Source: JABDPF01 sp036351055
GTDB taxonomy: Bacteria > Pseudomonadota > Gammaproteobacteria > Xanthomonadales > SZUA-36
Assembly: GCA_036351055.1 (NCBI GenBank)
Contig: JAZBOH010000102.1
Coordinates: 1-11,613 of the forward strand
DNA length: 11,613 nt
Reading direction: 5' to 3'
Part shown: piece by piece, positions 1 through 6,397 of the stretch
How positions within the stretch are numbered: position 1 is the stretch's first letter
How the letters are laid out: the number at the start of each line of letters is the position of its first letter
Position numbers and translations under genes: made by a program
The notes under the pieces: generated by a model
The model's input: only the letters and a program-made list of their open reading frames with translations
The model's database searches: none
What the model was told of the DNA's origin: nothing

Positions 1-1
1 G

Positions 2-1264
2 ATTTTTGCCCTGCTGACGCCACCCCTGGCCCTGGCCGGTGGTCAGCCGGGTGATTCCGAAACGACGGTGGAATACAGCCGCATGGTTGAAGAGGCCGAA
101 CTGGCGCGGGTCGAAGCTGAAAAAGCACGCCGCGAGGCCACCCGGGTTGCTGAGCGCGCCCGTGAAACGGCGCGTCGCAGTGCCGAAGCTGACCGCGAAC
201 AGGCAGAGATGCACTCTGCCCGTGCCAAGGAGATGGCGCATGAGCGGGCCCTGCGTGAGGAAGAAATGGAGCGCGCACGCGAAGAACTGAGCCGGGCCCA
301 CCGTGAACTCAGGGAAGCGTCCCGGGAGGTAGCCCAGGCACACCGTGACCTGGCGCGCGGCGGGTCTTTGCACGTGACCACGCACGTACTCAACCTCGGT
401 GACCGCCCGGTGATCGGGGTCGTCCTGGGTGAAGAAGGCCCTGCGGGCATCGAACTGGTGGGCGTCTCGCCCGATGGGCCGGCAGAGGCTGCAGGCATCC
501 AGAGCGGCGACATCATGGTATCGATCAACGGCACGGACCTGACCGGCTCCGCGAAAGGCGCCAAGCCCAAGGTGTTTGCCGTCATGGAGGCCAGCAAGGC
601 CGGGGATCCGATTGAAATCGTCGTCGAGCGTGATGGCCAGCCCATGTCGTTTGCCGTGGTCAGCGAAGTCAGGGAGCCTGCCTCCTGGCAGTCGCTGGTG
701 CGGATTCCGGAAATCACCACCGTGGAGCGGATCGAGGGCGGCCCCGGCGAGCGCCGTTTCGTGATCGAGAGCACGGTGGTCCCTGAGCTCGACGAAGAAG
801 CGCTTGCTGAACGCCTGGAATTGCTCAAGGAACGATTGGACGACAAGGATTTCTATTTGCATGCGGGGTCCCTGCCGCAGGAGCTGGACGGCGACTACGA
901 ATTTGAATTCAGCGGCGACTACTCGGACTTTGCCGGCCATGCATTCAGCAGCGCCAACGTCTGGTTTGGCATGCCCCAGGCCCAGGGCCTGGAACTGGCG
1001 ACCGTCAATGAAGGTCTGGGCGCTTACTTCAAGACCGACCGCGGTGTACTGGTACTGAAAGCCAAAGAAGACAACGCCTACCAACTCGAAGCCGGCGACG
1101 TGATCCTGAAAATCGGGGCAAGCGAGGTCAAATCACCTTCCGAGATGATGCGCGCCCTGCGTGAAATAGAGCCAGGTGAAGAAGTCGAGATCGAAATCAA
1201 GCGCCAACGCCGCAACAAAACCCTCAAAGTCGAAATGCCGGAAAACCGTTTCGGCCTTCGTTGA
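2..1264 (+). CDS. Exported coiled-coil protein with two PDZ domains (5' end outside window)
   Basis: The frame is open to the window edge, so the start lies upstream. The first visible residues (IFALLTPPLALAG) look like the tail of a signal peptide, so I extend past the internal GTG at 68. About nt 80-355 encode a long Glu/Arg/Ala-rich coiled coil. About nt 405-665 encode a first PDZ-like domain, with GIELVGVSPDGPAEAAGIQS followed by GDIMVSING, the usual PDZ strand and carboxylate-loop pattern. About nt 995-1250 encode a second PDZ (AGDVILKIG, then EMMRALREIEPGEEVEIEI). No protease triad or other catalytic domain is visible, so it is probably a periplasmic scaffold or adaptor rather than a DegP-type enzyme. 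The link to the genes downstream is unknown. PDZ assignment is firm; function is inference. Confidence 0.85.
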   Translation: MFALLTPPLALAGGQPGDSETTVEYSRMVEEAELARVEAEKARREATRVAERARETARRSAEADREQAEMHSARAKEMAHERALREEEMERAREELSRAHRELREASREVAQAHRDLARGGSLHVTTHVLNLGDRPVIGVVLGEEGPAGIELVGVSPDGPAEAAGIQSGDIMVSINGTDLTGSAKGAKPKVFAVMEASKAGDPIEIVVERDGQPMSFAVVSEVREPASWQSLVRIPEITTVERIEGGPGERRFVIESTVVPELDEEALAERLELLKERLDDKDFYLHAGSLPQELDGDYEFEFSGDYSDFAGHAFSSANVWFGMPQAQGLELATVNEGLGAYFKTDRGVLVLKAKEDNAYQLEAGDVILKIGASEVKSPSEMMRALREIEPGEEVEIEIKRQRRNKTLKVEMPENRFGLR

Positions 1265-1287
1265 GCAGGGAAGCAAAACACACTATA

Positions 1288-1319
1288 TACTCTCCGGGAT
1301 TCATTGAACCCGGAGAGTA
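1288..1319 (+). promoter_or_regulatory. 11-bp perfect hairpin covering a possible ribosome-binding site
   Basis: TACTCTCCGGG (1288-1298) and CCCGGAGAGTA (1309-1319) are perfect reverse complements with a 10-nt loop. It sits 23 bases after the PDZ stop codon. No T-run follows, so it is a poor intrinsic terminator. The right arm contains GGAG (1312-1315), spaced 10 nt from the ATG at 1326, so in RNA it would hide that site. It could limit translation of the small ORF, or act as a processing or 3'-end stabilising hairpin for the upstream message. Confidence 0.6.
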
Positions 1320-1325
1320 AGCCCC

Positions 1326-1511
1326 ATGGCCGGTAAGGCTGATTCGTCAAAACCCGCATTGTTTGCGCTGTTCGCCAACACGGGAAACAGCACCGATCCT
1401 GAAAACGGCATGCGCAAGGCGAGCCTACAGGCAGAACAGGATCTCAGGCAGCGTTGCGCACTCACAGCCGAGCGTTTTTCGCACCTGACGTCGAGGACAA
1501 AACATGGGTGA
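1326..1511 (+). CDS. Possible small protein (61 aa) overlapping the rimO start
   Basis: A 61-residue ORF begins with ATG after GGAG (1312-1315) and ends 8 nt inside rimO (stop TGA 1509-1511, rimO ATG 1504), an arrangement typical of translational coupling. The product is hydrophilic, with no signal peptide, membrane segment or recognised domain. Most codons end in G or C, as in its neighbours, which mildly supports coding. Against it, the only ribosome-binding site lies inside a stable hairpin and I recognise no family. The stretch could instead be just the rimO leader. Treat as tentative. Confidence 0.4.
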   Translation: MAGKADSSKPALFALFANTGNSTDPENGMRKASLQAEQDLRQRCALTAERFSHLTSRTKHG

Positions 1512-2826
1512 AGGCCGCAAGATCGGAATGGTCAGCCTGGGCTGCCCCAAGGCTCTGGTGGATTCGGAACGCATCCTGACCCAGTTGCGCACCGACGGAT
1601 ACGAAATCAGCCCGGATTACGAGGGGGCTGACATGGTGATCGTCAATACCTGTGGCTTTATCGACAGTGCGAAGGCAGAGTCGCTTGACGCCATCGGCGA
1701 AGCGCTCGATGCAAACGGCCGCGTCATCGTGACCGGCTGCATGGGGGCGAACAAGGACGAGATTCTCAAGCTTCATCCCCGCGTGCTTGCCGTCACGGGG
1801 CCCGCTCAGTACGAGGCCGTGGTCAGCGAAATTCATCGCCACGCACCACCACCGGCCGACCACGACCCCTATACCAGCCTGGTTCCGCCCCAGGGTATCA
1901 AGCTGACCCCAAGACACTATGCATATCTAAAAATATCAGAGGGTTGTAACCATAATTGTACATTCTGCATTATCCCTGACCTGCGTGGAAAACTGGTCAG
2001 CCGCCCGATCGGCGACGTGATGCGAGAGGCCACTCGCCTGGCTGCCGCGGGGGTCCGGGAATTGCTGGTGATTTCGCAGGACACATCCGCCTACGGTGTC
2101 GACACCAAGTTCAAGCTGGACTTCTGGGCAGGACAGCCGGTCAAGACCCGCATGAAGGAGTTATGCGCGGCACTGGGCGAACTCGGCATCTGGGTGCGCC
2201 TGCACTACGTTTACCCATACCCGCACGTTGACGAAATCATTCCGATGATGGCCGAGGGCAAGATCCTTCCTTACCTCGACGTACCATTCCAACACGGCAG
2301 CCCCGCTGTCCTGAAGCGGATGAAACGTCCGGCCGCGGCCGGCAATACACTCGAGCGGGTGCGAAAGTGGCGCTCGATATGCCCGGACCTGGCCATCCGG
2401 AGTACGTTCATCGTCGGCTTCCCTGGCGAAACCGAAGAAGATTTTGAAACGCTTTTGGATTTCCTGGAAGAAGCACAACTCGACCGTGTCGGTTGTTTCA
2501 CCTACTCGCCGGTCGATGGCGCACGAGCCAACCAACTCGATGGCGCCGTGCCGGAGGAAGTCAAGGAAGAACGCTGGCACCGGTTCATGCAGACCCAGGC
2601 GGTGATCAGCCAGAAACGCCTCGCCGGCAAGGTCGGCTCGCAACAGCAAGTCATCGTGGACCAGGTTGGGCACGGGGGCGCGGTCGCCCGCAGCAAGGCG
2701 GACGCCCCCGAAATCGACGGCGTTGTGAATATCCGTGATGGGCAGAACCTGGCGCCCGGTGCCTTCGCCGAAGTGATCGTCGAGCGATCCGATGACTACG
2801 ACCTGACCGCGCGACTGGCGGACTGA
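1504..2826 (+). CDS. rimO: Ribosomal protein S12 methylthiotransferase RimO
   Basis: This radical-SAM enzyme adds a methylthio group to the beta-carbon of a conserved aspartate of ribosomal protein S12 in the cytoplasm. The 440-aa length matches E. coli RimO (about 441). The N-terminal UPF0004 domain carries the three cysteines of the auxiliary Fe-S cluster (C14 in SLGCPKALVDSE, C50 in VNTCGFID, C79 in VTGCMG). The radical-SAM motif CNHNCTFC follows (C148, C152, C155). RimO-type blocks include LDVPFQHGSPAVLKRMKRP and FIVGFPGET, and a C-terminal TRAM domain starts near residue 375. GAGG (1493-1496) lies 7 nt before the ATG. rsmC follows after 17 nt, so the two are probably co-transcribed. The codons around the CX3CX2C motif are strikingly AT-rich compared with the rest of the gene. 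Confidence 0.97.
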   Translation: MGEGRKIGMVSLGCPKALVDSERILTQLRTDGYEISPDYEGADMVIVNTCGFIDSAKAESLDAIGEALDANGRVIVTGCMGANKDEILKLHPRVLAVTGPAQYEAVVSEIHRHAPPPADHDPYTSLVPPQGIKLTPRHYAYLKISEGCNHNCTFCIIPDLRGKLVSRPIGDVMREATRLAAAGVRELLVISQDTSAYGVDTKFKLDFWAGQPVKTRMKELCAALGELGIWVRLHYVYPYPHVDEIIPMMAEGKILPYLDVPFQHGSPAVLKRMKRPAAAGNTLERVRKWRSICPDLAIRSTFIVGFPGETEEDFETLLDFLEEAQLDRVGCFTYSPVDGARANQLDGAVPEEVKEERWHRFMQTQAVISQKRLAGKVGSQQQVIVDQVGHGGAVARSKADAPEIDGVVNIRDGQNLAPGAFAEVIVERSDDYDLTARLAD

Positions 2827-2843
2827 GACCCGGGAGCCCTGCC

Positions 2844-3869
2844 TTGGAACGGGTCAGTGAAGTCATCCTGCGACAGTTACCGCAGCTCGCTCCCGGGGTG
2901 GTTCACCTGGTCAATCCACCTGCGGACGGCCTGTTCCGGGAACTGCTCGCAGACGACCGAAAGGTAGGCATCTCCACCGGTAGCCGCGGCGACTTCCAAC
3001 GACTGCTGGCCATGGGCGCGAACGTCCGTTTCGAAGCGTTTCCCCTGGTCATTGAGCCGGCTGACTGCATCATCCTGGTTCTGCCACGGGAAAAGCAGAA
3101 ACTGGCCATGTTGCTGCATGCGGTCAGCGGGCAGTTGGCCCCTCGCGGCCGCCTGTGGCTGGTTGGCGCAAACCGGTCGGGCATCAAGTCATCACCCGCG
3201 ATGCTCAGGCACGTTTTCAAAAACGTCGTCAAGAAAGACAGTGCGCGCCATTGCAGCCTGTTCGAGGCATGGGATGCACAGGCGCTCGAGCCATTCAATT
3301 CCGGCGATTACGAGACCCGCTGGCCCCTGCAAACCGCTACCGGGTCATTGGAAATGGTGTCGCTGCCCGGTGTTTTTGCACATGGGCGGCTGGACCCGGG
3401 AACCGGGCTTCTGCTCGATGTCTTGCAGGACCTGCAACCTTCCGGGCGGATCCTGGATTTCGCCAGTGGCTGTGGCGTTATTGGCCTGTCGATTCTCGCA
3501 GCCGACGACAAAGCCGGCCTGACGCTTCTGGACGACTCGGCCCTGGCGATCGAAGCCGGCGCCCGGTCCCTGCAGGCGAACGGTCTCACTGCCCGCTTGT
3601 TGCCGTCGGATGGCCTGTCAGAAGCCGACGGCGCTTTCGACTGGATCATCAGCAACCCCCCGTTTCACCGGGGCGTGGATAACGATTTCGACATCGCAGC
3701 GTCATTTTTCCGCGACGCGGGAACTTTCCTCTCTGAAAAAGGTAGAATAGTTATCGTTTTCAACCGGCACCTGCCCTACACCGGCTGGCTGCGTAATCAT
3801 TTCAAATCTGTAAATTGCCTGGCACAGAACCGGGCGTTTATCGTGATACAGGCGAGCAAAACAAAATGA
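2844..3869 (+). CDS. rsmC: 16S rRNA (guanine-N2) methyltransferase, RsmC-like
   Basis: In E. coli RsmC methylates N2 of G1207 of 16S rRNA using SAM. The 341-aa length is close to E. coli RsmC (343) and shorter than its relative RlmG (about 378). The N-terminal half (1-165) is the degenerate MTS-like domain of this family. The block PGVFAHGRLDPGTGLLLDVL precedes the active domain; SAM motif I is LDFASGCGVIG (204-214) and the N6/N2-methylase motif is NPPFH (271-275). The start is TTG, with GGGAG (2832-2836) 7 nt upstream; no ATG lies near enough to replace it. The gene follows rimO by 17 nt and its stop overlaps the next gene's ATG (ATGA, 3866-3869). RlmG activity cannot be excluded from sequence. 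Confidence 0.88.
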   Translation: MERVSEVILRQLPQLAPGVVHLVNPPADGLFRELLADDRKVGISTGSRGDFQRLLAMGANVRFEAFPLVIEPADCIILVLPREKQKLAMLLHAVSGQLAPRGRLWLVGANRSGIKSSPAMLRHVFKNVVKKDSARHCSLFEAWDAQALEPFNSGDYETRWPLQTATGSLEMVSLPGVFAHGRLDPGTGLLLDVLQDLQPSGRILDFASGCGVIGLSILAADDKAGLTLLDDSALAIEAGARSLQANGLTARLLPSDGLSEADGAFDWIISNPPFHRGVDNDFDIAASFFRDAGTFLSEKGRIVIVFNRHLPYTGWLRNHFKSVNCLAQNRAFIVIQASKTK

Positions 3870-4303
3870 GTATGTTTTCACACTTCAAAGCGGCACCCTT
3901 GTTTCTGGCCCTGATGGCCACGCTGGCGTTGTCGGCCTGCGCTACCACTTCCACCGCGACTCCCGAGCCGGTTGCAGAGCCCGAACCCGTGGTGGAAATC
4001 GAGCCCTGGGATGGCGATGGCATGGAGATTCCAATGGATGGAAGCAGCATGCAAGCCTGGAACAGGAGCCTGGCCCGGGTCGAGGCCTACAGCGACGAAA
4101 AGACATTCATTACTTTGGAAAACGCTATCGACTACCTCCTGGTTTACGACCTGGCTTCGTACAAGGATATGAACAAATTGATCAAGCGCCTGGACGGCCT
4201 GACGGGCTACCAGATCCTGGAGCGGGTCAATTGGCGCAAACCTGCGCCGGGCAAAGGCCCGGCGGAAAAAGGCGCCGCTGATGCAAAAATCATCGATTCC
4301 TGA
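3866..4303 (+). CDS. Small lipoprotein of unknown function (DUF6694-like)
   Basis: The 145-aa product starts at an ATG overlapping the rsmC stop (ATGA), which implies translational coupling; a second ATG at 3872 is possible. The N-terminus has a hydrophobic core and lipobox LSAC with Cys25 as the expected lipidation site. A Pro/Glu-rich linker (about 31-48) leads to a small helical domain (about 54-122) with MDGSSMQAWNRSLARVEAY and LDGLTGYQILERV. The DGSS...SL...LDGLT pattern reminds me of the DUF6694 lipoprotein family, but this is recollection, not a search. Residue D48 follows the lipidated cysteine by far too much to act as an inner-membrane retention signal, so outer-membrane sorting is plausible. 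Its place in a ribosome-modification operon gives no clear functional clue. Confidence 0.85.
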   Translation: MSMFSHFKAAPLFLALMATLALSACATTSTATPEPVAEPEPVVEIEPWDGDGMEIPMDGSSMQAWNRSLARVEAYSDEKTFITLENAIDYLLVYDLASYKDMNKLIKRLDGLTGYQILERVNWRKPAPGKGPAEKGAADAKIIDS

Positions 4304-4315
4304 GCAGGCGGCACG

Positions 4316-5068
4316 GTGTGTGGCAAGGCCTCGGTTTCACACCTTTCCTGGGCCGAGGTTTACAACTATGCCACCAGCCTGAAGGCGCCCGTCACGCTGC
4401 CTGCTGATCCGGAAAACCGGGTCAACATTTCTCCTTCCCGGCTCCGGCGAAAATCGGAGCCGGGCTCGATGGTTTGGGAAACCCTGCCCGTCATTTATCC
4501 CGATGCGGGGACAGACCGGCCCGCGGAGGCTCTCTGGCCTTTCCTGCCGGCTTATTCAGAAGGCCGGCTTCCGATGAACAAACAGGGCCGACTGATCTCG
4601 ACAGCCAATGCACGCCTGCGGCACGACGGCGCACCCTTTGCCCCAACCTTCATGGGCGCATGGAGAAGCGGGTTCCGGGTTCTCGTACTGACTTCCTGGT
4701 TTTACGAATTCGATAGCCGCCTGAAGCCGCAGGTACCGTATGCGGTCTTTCCCCTGGAGTCACCTTTCTGGATGATGGCCGGCCTGGCCCGCTGGACTGA
4801 ATTGCCTGATCACACACGTCATCTGACGGTTGCCATTATCACGGTTGATCCGAACGACGTATTGAGGTCCGTCGGGCACAACCGCAGCCCGGCGCTGTTT
4901 CAGAATCCTGACCGCGCCAGGGCCTGGATGCATGGCGAGCCTGAAGAAGCACTGGCCTTACTCGGACCGCATGCAAACGAAACCATGGGCGTGGAAGCCG
5001 TGCCCATGGGGATCAAAATTCCGGGAAACCAGGCAGTGGAGATGCCCACTGCCCTCACAAATCGCTGA
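4316..5068 (+). CDS. SRAP-family protein (YedK/HMCES-like abasic-site DNA-protein crosslinker)
   Basis: SRAP proteins use the amino-terminal cysteine, exposed by Met removal, to crosslink abasic sites in single-stranded DNA. The GTG start at 4316 gives MCGK, placing Cys2 correctly; this fixes the start despite a weak ribosome-binding site. Other family residues are visible: N98 and R100 in TANAR (YedK N75/R77), E131 in SWFYEF (YedK E105), and H188 with R190 in GHNRSPALF (YedK H160/R162 in HDRMP). At 250 aa it is slightly longer than YedK (about 222). The WGLIPxW block is replaced by LWPFLPAY, so this is a divergent branch. It follows the lipoprotein gene by 12 nt and is the last gene of the run. 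Despite the family name I see no LexA-type box nearby. Confidence 0.88.
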   Translation: MCGKASVSHLSWAEVYNYATSLKAPVTLPADPENRVNISPSRLRRKSEPGSMVWETLPVIYPDAGTDRPAEALWPFLPAYSEGRLPMNKQGRLISTANARLRHDGAPFAPTFMGAWRSGFRVLVLTSWFYEFDSRLKPQVPYAVFPLESPFWMMAGLARWTELPDHTRHLTVAIITVDPNDVLRSVGHNRSPALFQNPDRARAWMHGEPEEALALLGPHANETMGVEAVPMGIKIPGNQAVEMPTALTNR

Positions 5069-5092
5069 GGCGTCTCAGCTTGCCGCTTTTTT
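5064..5092. terminator. Hairpin containing both convergent stop codons
   Basis: GCTGAG (5064-5069) and CTCAGC (5074-5079) form a perfect 6-bp stem with a GCGT loop. The SRAP stop TGA (5066-5068) is in one arm and the stop of the minus-strand gene (5075-5077) is in the other. On the + strand a T-run (5087-5092) follows after 7 nt, giving a weak intrinsic terminator for the + operon. On the minus strand no T-run follows. Confidence 0.45.
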
Positions 5093-5485
5093 CGAGGCTT
5101 TTTCCTCGTCTGAACGAACTCGCACCGCCGTCATCAGTAGTTCTTCAGGGCGGTCTTCCTTGACTTTCGCGGTCCGTTCCCTGACATGGTGACGATCCCG
5201 GCGGCTATATCCGTCGTACTCGGGCGCGTCAATGGTTTCGGACCTGGGAACAAATTGGTTAGTCGCCGTGACACCAACCGTGGCATGTTTGCGCCGGTTT
5301 TGCCAGACTTCGTCCTTGTGCGCCAACAGACTGTCTCTTGGCGACATCAGTTTTTCGGCCCGGACACTGTTTCGCGCGAGCCGTTGCTTGCGCGTGAGTT
5401 CGGCTTCAGAATTGCTCTTCCTCGATGCCCACAACAGGGCAAGCGCACACACCGCGATGAACGCAAAAAATACTGCGATTTCCAT
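5075..5485 (-). CDS. Small membrane-anchored protein of unknown function, paralogue A
   Basis: The 136-aa product has one N-terminal membrane segment (about 3-19, IAVFFAFIAVCALALLW) followed by a basic, charged, probably disordered cytoplasmic tail rich in Arg, Lys and Glu. I recognise no family. It shares features with the next minus-strand gene: a start of the form MEhxhhFAhI, a basic juxtamembrane block, an L-M/V-S-P-R/K motif (KLMSPR, 46-50), and a QFVPRSETIDAPEY stretch that aligns loosely with RFVSPKKMTEIEY in paralogue B. GGAGG (5497-5501) lies 11 nt before the ATG. A promoter is predicted at 5670-5697, giving a leader of about 175 nt with strong secondary structure. Membrane anchoring is fairly safe; function is unknown. 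Confidence 0.75.
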   Translation of the reverse strand: MEIAVFFAFIAVCALALLWASRKSNSEAELTRKQRLARNSVRAEKLMSPRDSLLAHKDEVWQNRRKHATVGVTATNQFVPRSETIDAPEYDGYSRRDRHHVRERTAKVKEDRPEELLMTAVRVRSDEEKASKKAAS

Positions 5486-5489
5486 TTAT

Positions 5490-5659
5490 TTGTAAGCCTC
5501 CAAGACTACCGGGTCGCGGCCTCTCTCCTGTGCCGTCCACAACCCTTTATTTCGCCCAGAACCGCTTGCCCATTCGGTTGATGGCGAAACCAGACTTACA
5601 ATTCCGTTTGTTCCCTGTCCTGAGTCCGGCCTCGTTCCGATGCGCCGGTAATCTACTCA
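5490..5659 (-). promoter_or_regulatory. Structured 5' leader of paralogue A (three-way junction next to the RBS)
   Basis: Helices visible on the minus strand are as follows. P0: 5621-5630 with 5644-5648 and 5655-5659 (10 bp with a 6-nt bulge). P1: TTGTAAGTC (5601-5593) with GGCTTACAA (5498-5490), 9 bp including one G-U, whose 3' strand covers the last two bases of the Shine-Dalgarno. P2: 5583-5589 with 5550-5556, extended by 5575-5579 with 5560-5564. P3: 5537-5545 with 5511-5519, including two G-U. P2 and P3 sit inside P1, making a three-way junction. The Shine-Dalgarno GGAGG straddles the 12-nt P3-P1 linker (5499-5510) and P1. The box at 5602-5619 resembles the one in the leader of paralogue B. 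Structure is inferred by eye. Confidence 0.55.
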
Positions 5660-5669
5660 CCCCTCCGTG

Positions 5670-5697
5670 AATATACGTACTATACCATATAGAACAA
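5670..5697 (-). promoter_or_regulatory. Predicted sigma-70-type promoter for paralogue A
   Basis: On the minus strand TTGTTC (5697-5692) and TATATT (5675-5670) are separated by 16 nt, a plausible -35/-10 pair. Transcription would begin near 5663. The local sequence is clearly AT-richer than its surroundings. No other good pair is visible upstream of the gene. Confidence 0.5.
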
Positions 5698-5729
5698 ATC
5701 TGTTCACTTTCTGACCACTTTCTGAGTGG
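5692..5729. repeat. Operator-like repeats at and upstream of the -35
   Basis: GAACA (5692-5696) and TGTTC (5701-5705) form an inverted repeat over the predicted -35. Immediately upstream, CACTTTCTGA occurs twice (5705-5714 and 5716-5725) with an 11-bp period, about one helical turn. The second copy also makes a 5-bp hairpin, CCACT with AGTGG (5715-5719/5725-5729). This arrangement is typical of a regulator site; the regulator is unknown. Confidence 0.4.
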
Positions 5730-5757
5730 CCATTCCGCGGCCGCTTTCGCTTTCCGG

Positions 5758-6396
5758 CTACCACCCCCAGGGCGACCTGAGAGCCGGCGTCTCTTCATAG
5801 ACTATGGTCTTGATTTTCCTGCTGCTTTCCGTTTCGGCTTGAGGTGAGCCTTTCAAGCCTGATTCGATTCTATCGATACGGCCCGCAGGAAAATTATCCA
5901 TTTGGTCATGGGTTTCCGAGGGGTCCCGCAACAGGGGCGGTTTCGTCTCGCGGTACTCGATCTCCGTCATCTTCTTCGGGCTGACAAACCGATCTTCAAG
6001 CAGTGCGCGCATGGAAGACTCGCGGCGCCGCAGGTACGCTTCGTCACTTTTGGTTTGCTTCGGGCTCACCAGGTTATCAACCCAGCGATGAAGTGTTGCC
6101 GGGTCTTCACCGGGCTGCGATGCCGGCTTGCCTGCGTGGATGAAATGCGTTGGGCTGGGGTTACCCGGCCAACCCCAGGGCGTGGGCACCTTCAGCAGTT
6201 CCCTCTGGCGGATTTCATCGGTTTTCCTGAGTTCACCCGGCGCACTTTTTGCCCTGTTTTTTCCTGACAGCCGGTTTGCCTTGCGAATGCTACGCTGCGA
6301 CTGTTTGAGCCGCTCCGCCCTGCCCAGCGACGCAATCTTGTAGATGCACAAGACAACGGCAACCAGGATCGCCGCAAAATAGAATATGTATTCCAC
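5758..6396 (-). CDS. Membrane-anchored protein of unknown function, paralogue B
   Basis: I start it at GTG 6396, with AAGGAG (6413-6408) 11 nt upstream, rather than further up: this puts the hydrophobic segment (about 3-18) at the N-terminus, as in paralogue A. The 212-aa product then has a basic block (24-51), and a Pro-rich segment with PWGWP (73-77). A charged region carries two SPK motifs (111-113 and 139-141), the second in RFVSPKKMTEIEY. The protein ends in a second PWGW (209-212). The repeated PWGW motif, once internal and once as the exact C-terminus, is unusual. No enzyme motif is visible and most of the tail looks disordered. It lies upstream of paralogue A on the same strand, but each gene has its own leader. 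Function unknown. Confidence 0.72.
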   Translation of the reverse strand: MEYIFYFAAILVAVVLCIYKIASLGRAERLKQSQRSIRKANRLSGKNRAKSAPGELRKTDEIRQRELLKVPTPWGWPGNPSPTHFIHAGKPASQPGEDPATLHRWVDNLVSPKQTKSDEAYLRRRESSMRALLEDRFVSPKKMTEIEYRETKPPLLRDPSETHDQMDNFPAGRIDRIESGLKGSPQAETESSRKIKTIVYEETPALRSPWGW

Positions 6397-6397
6397 C

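Noticed and set aside
43..846. 267-codon minus-strand frame rich in Ser and Arg
   Set aside because: It is antisense to the coiled-coil/PDZ gene; its composition is the complement of Glu/Ala/Arg-rich codons and no ribosome-binding site is seen.
1462..1917. 151-codon minus-strand frame over the rimO 5' end
   Set aside because: Antisense to rimO, whose motifs are unmistakable; no family pattern.
2161..2673. 170-codon minus-strand frame inside rimO
   Set aside because: Shadow of rimO codon bias in a GC-rich gene; no start signal.
5692..5705. GAACA-N4-TGTTC as a LexA box
   Set aside because: It differs from the gammaproteobacterial CTGT-N8-ACAG pattern and has the wrong spacing for the Gram-positive GAAC-N4-GTTC type.
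5547..5798. 83-codon minus-strand frame between the two paralogues
   Set aside because: It would run through the end of paralogue B, the predicted promoter and the structured leader, has no ribosome-binding site and shows no recognised pattern.
5902..6267. 121-codon + strand frame opposite paralogue B
   Set aside because: Antisense frame; paralogue B is supported by its anchor segment, ribosome-binding site and similarity to paralogue A.
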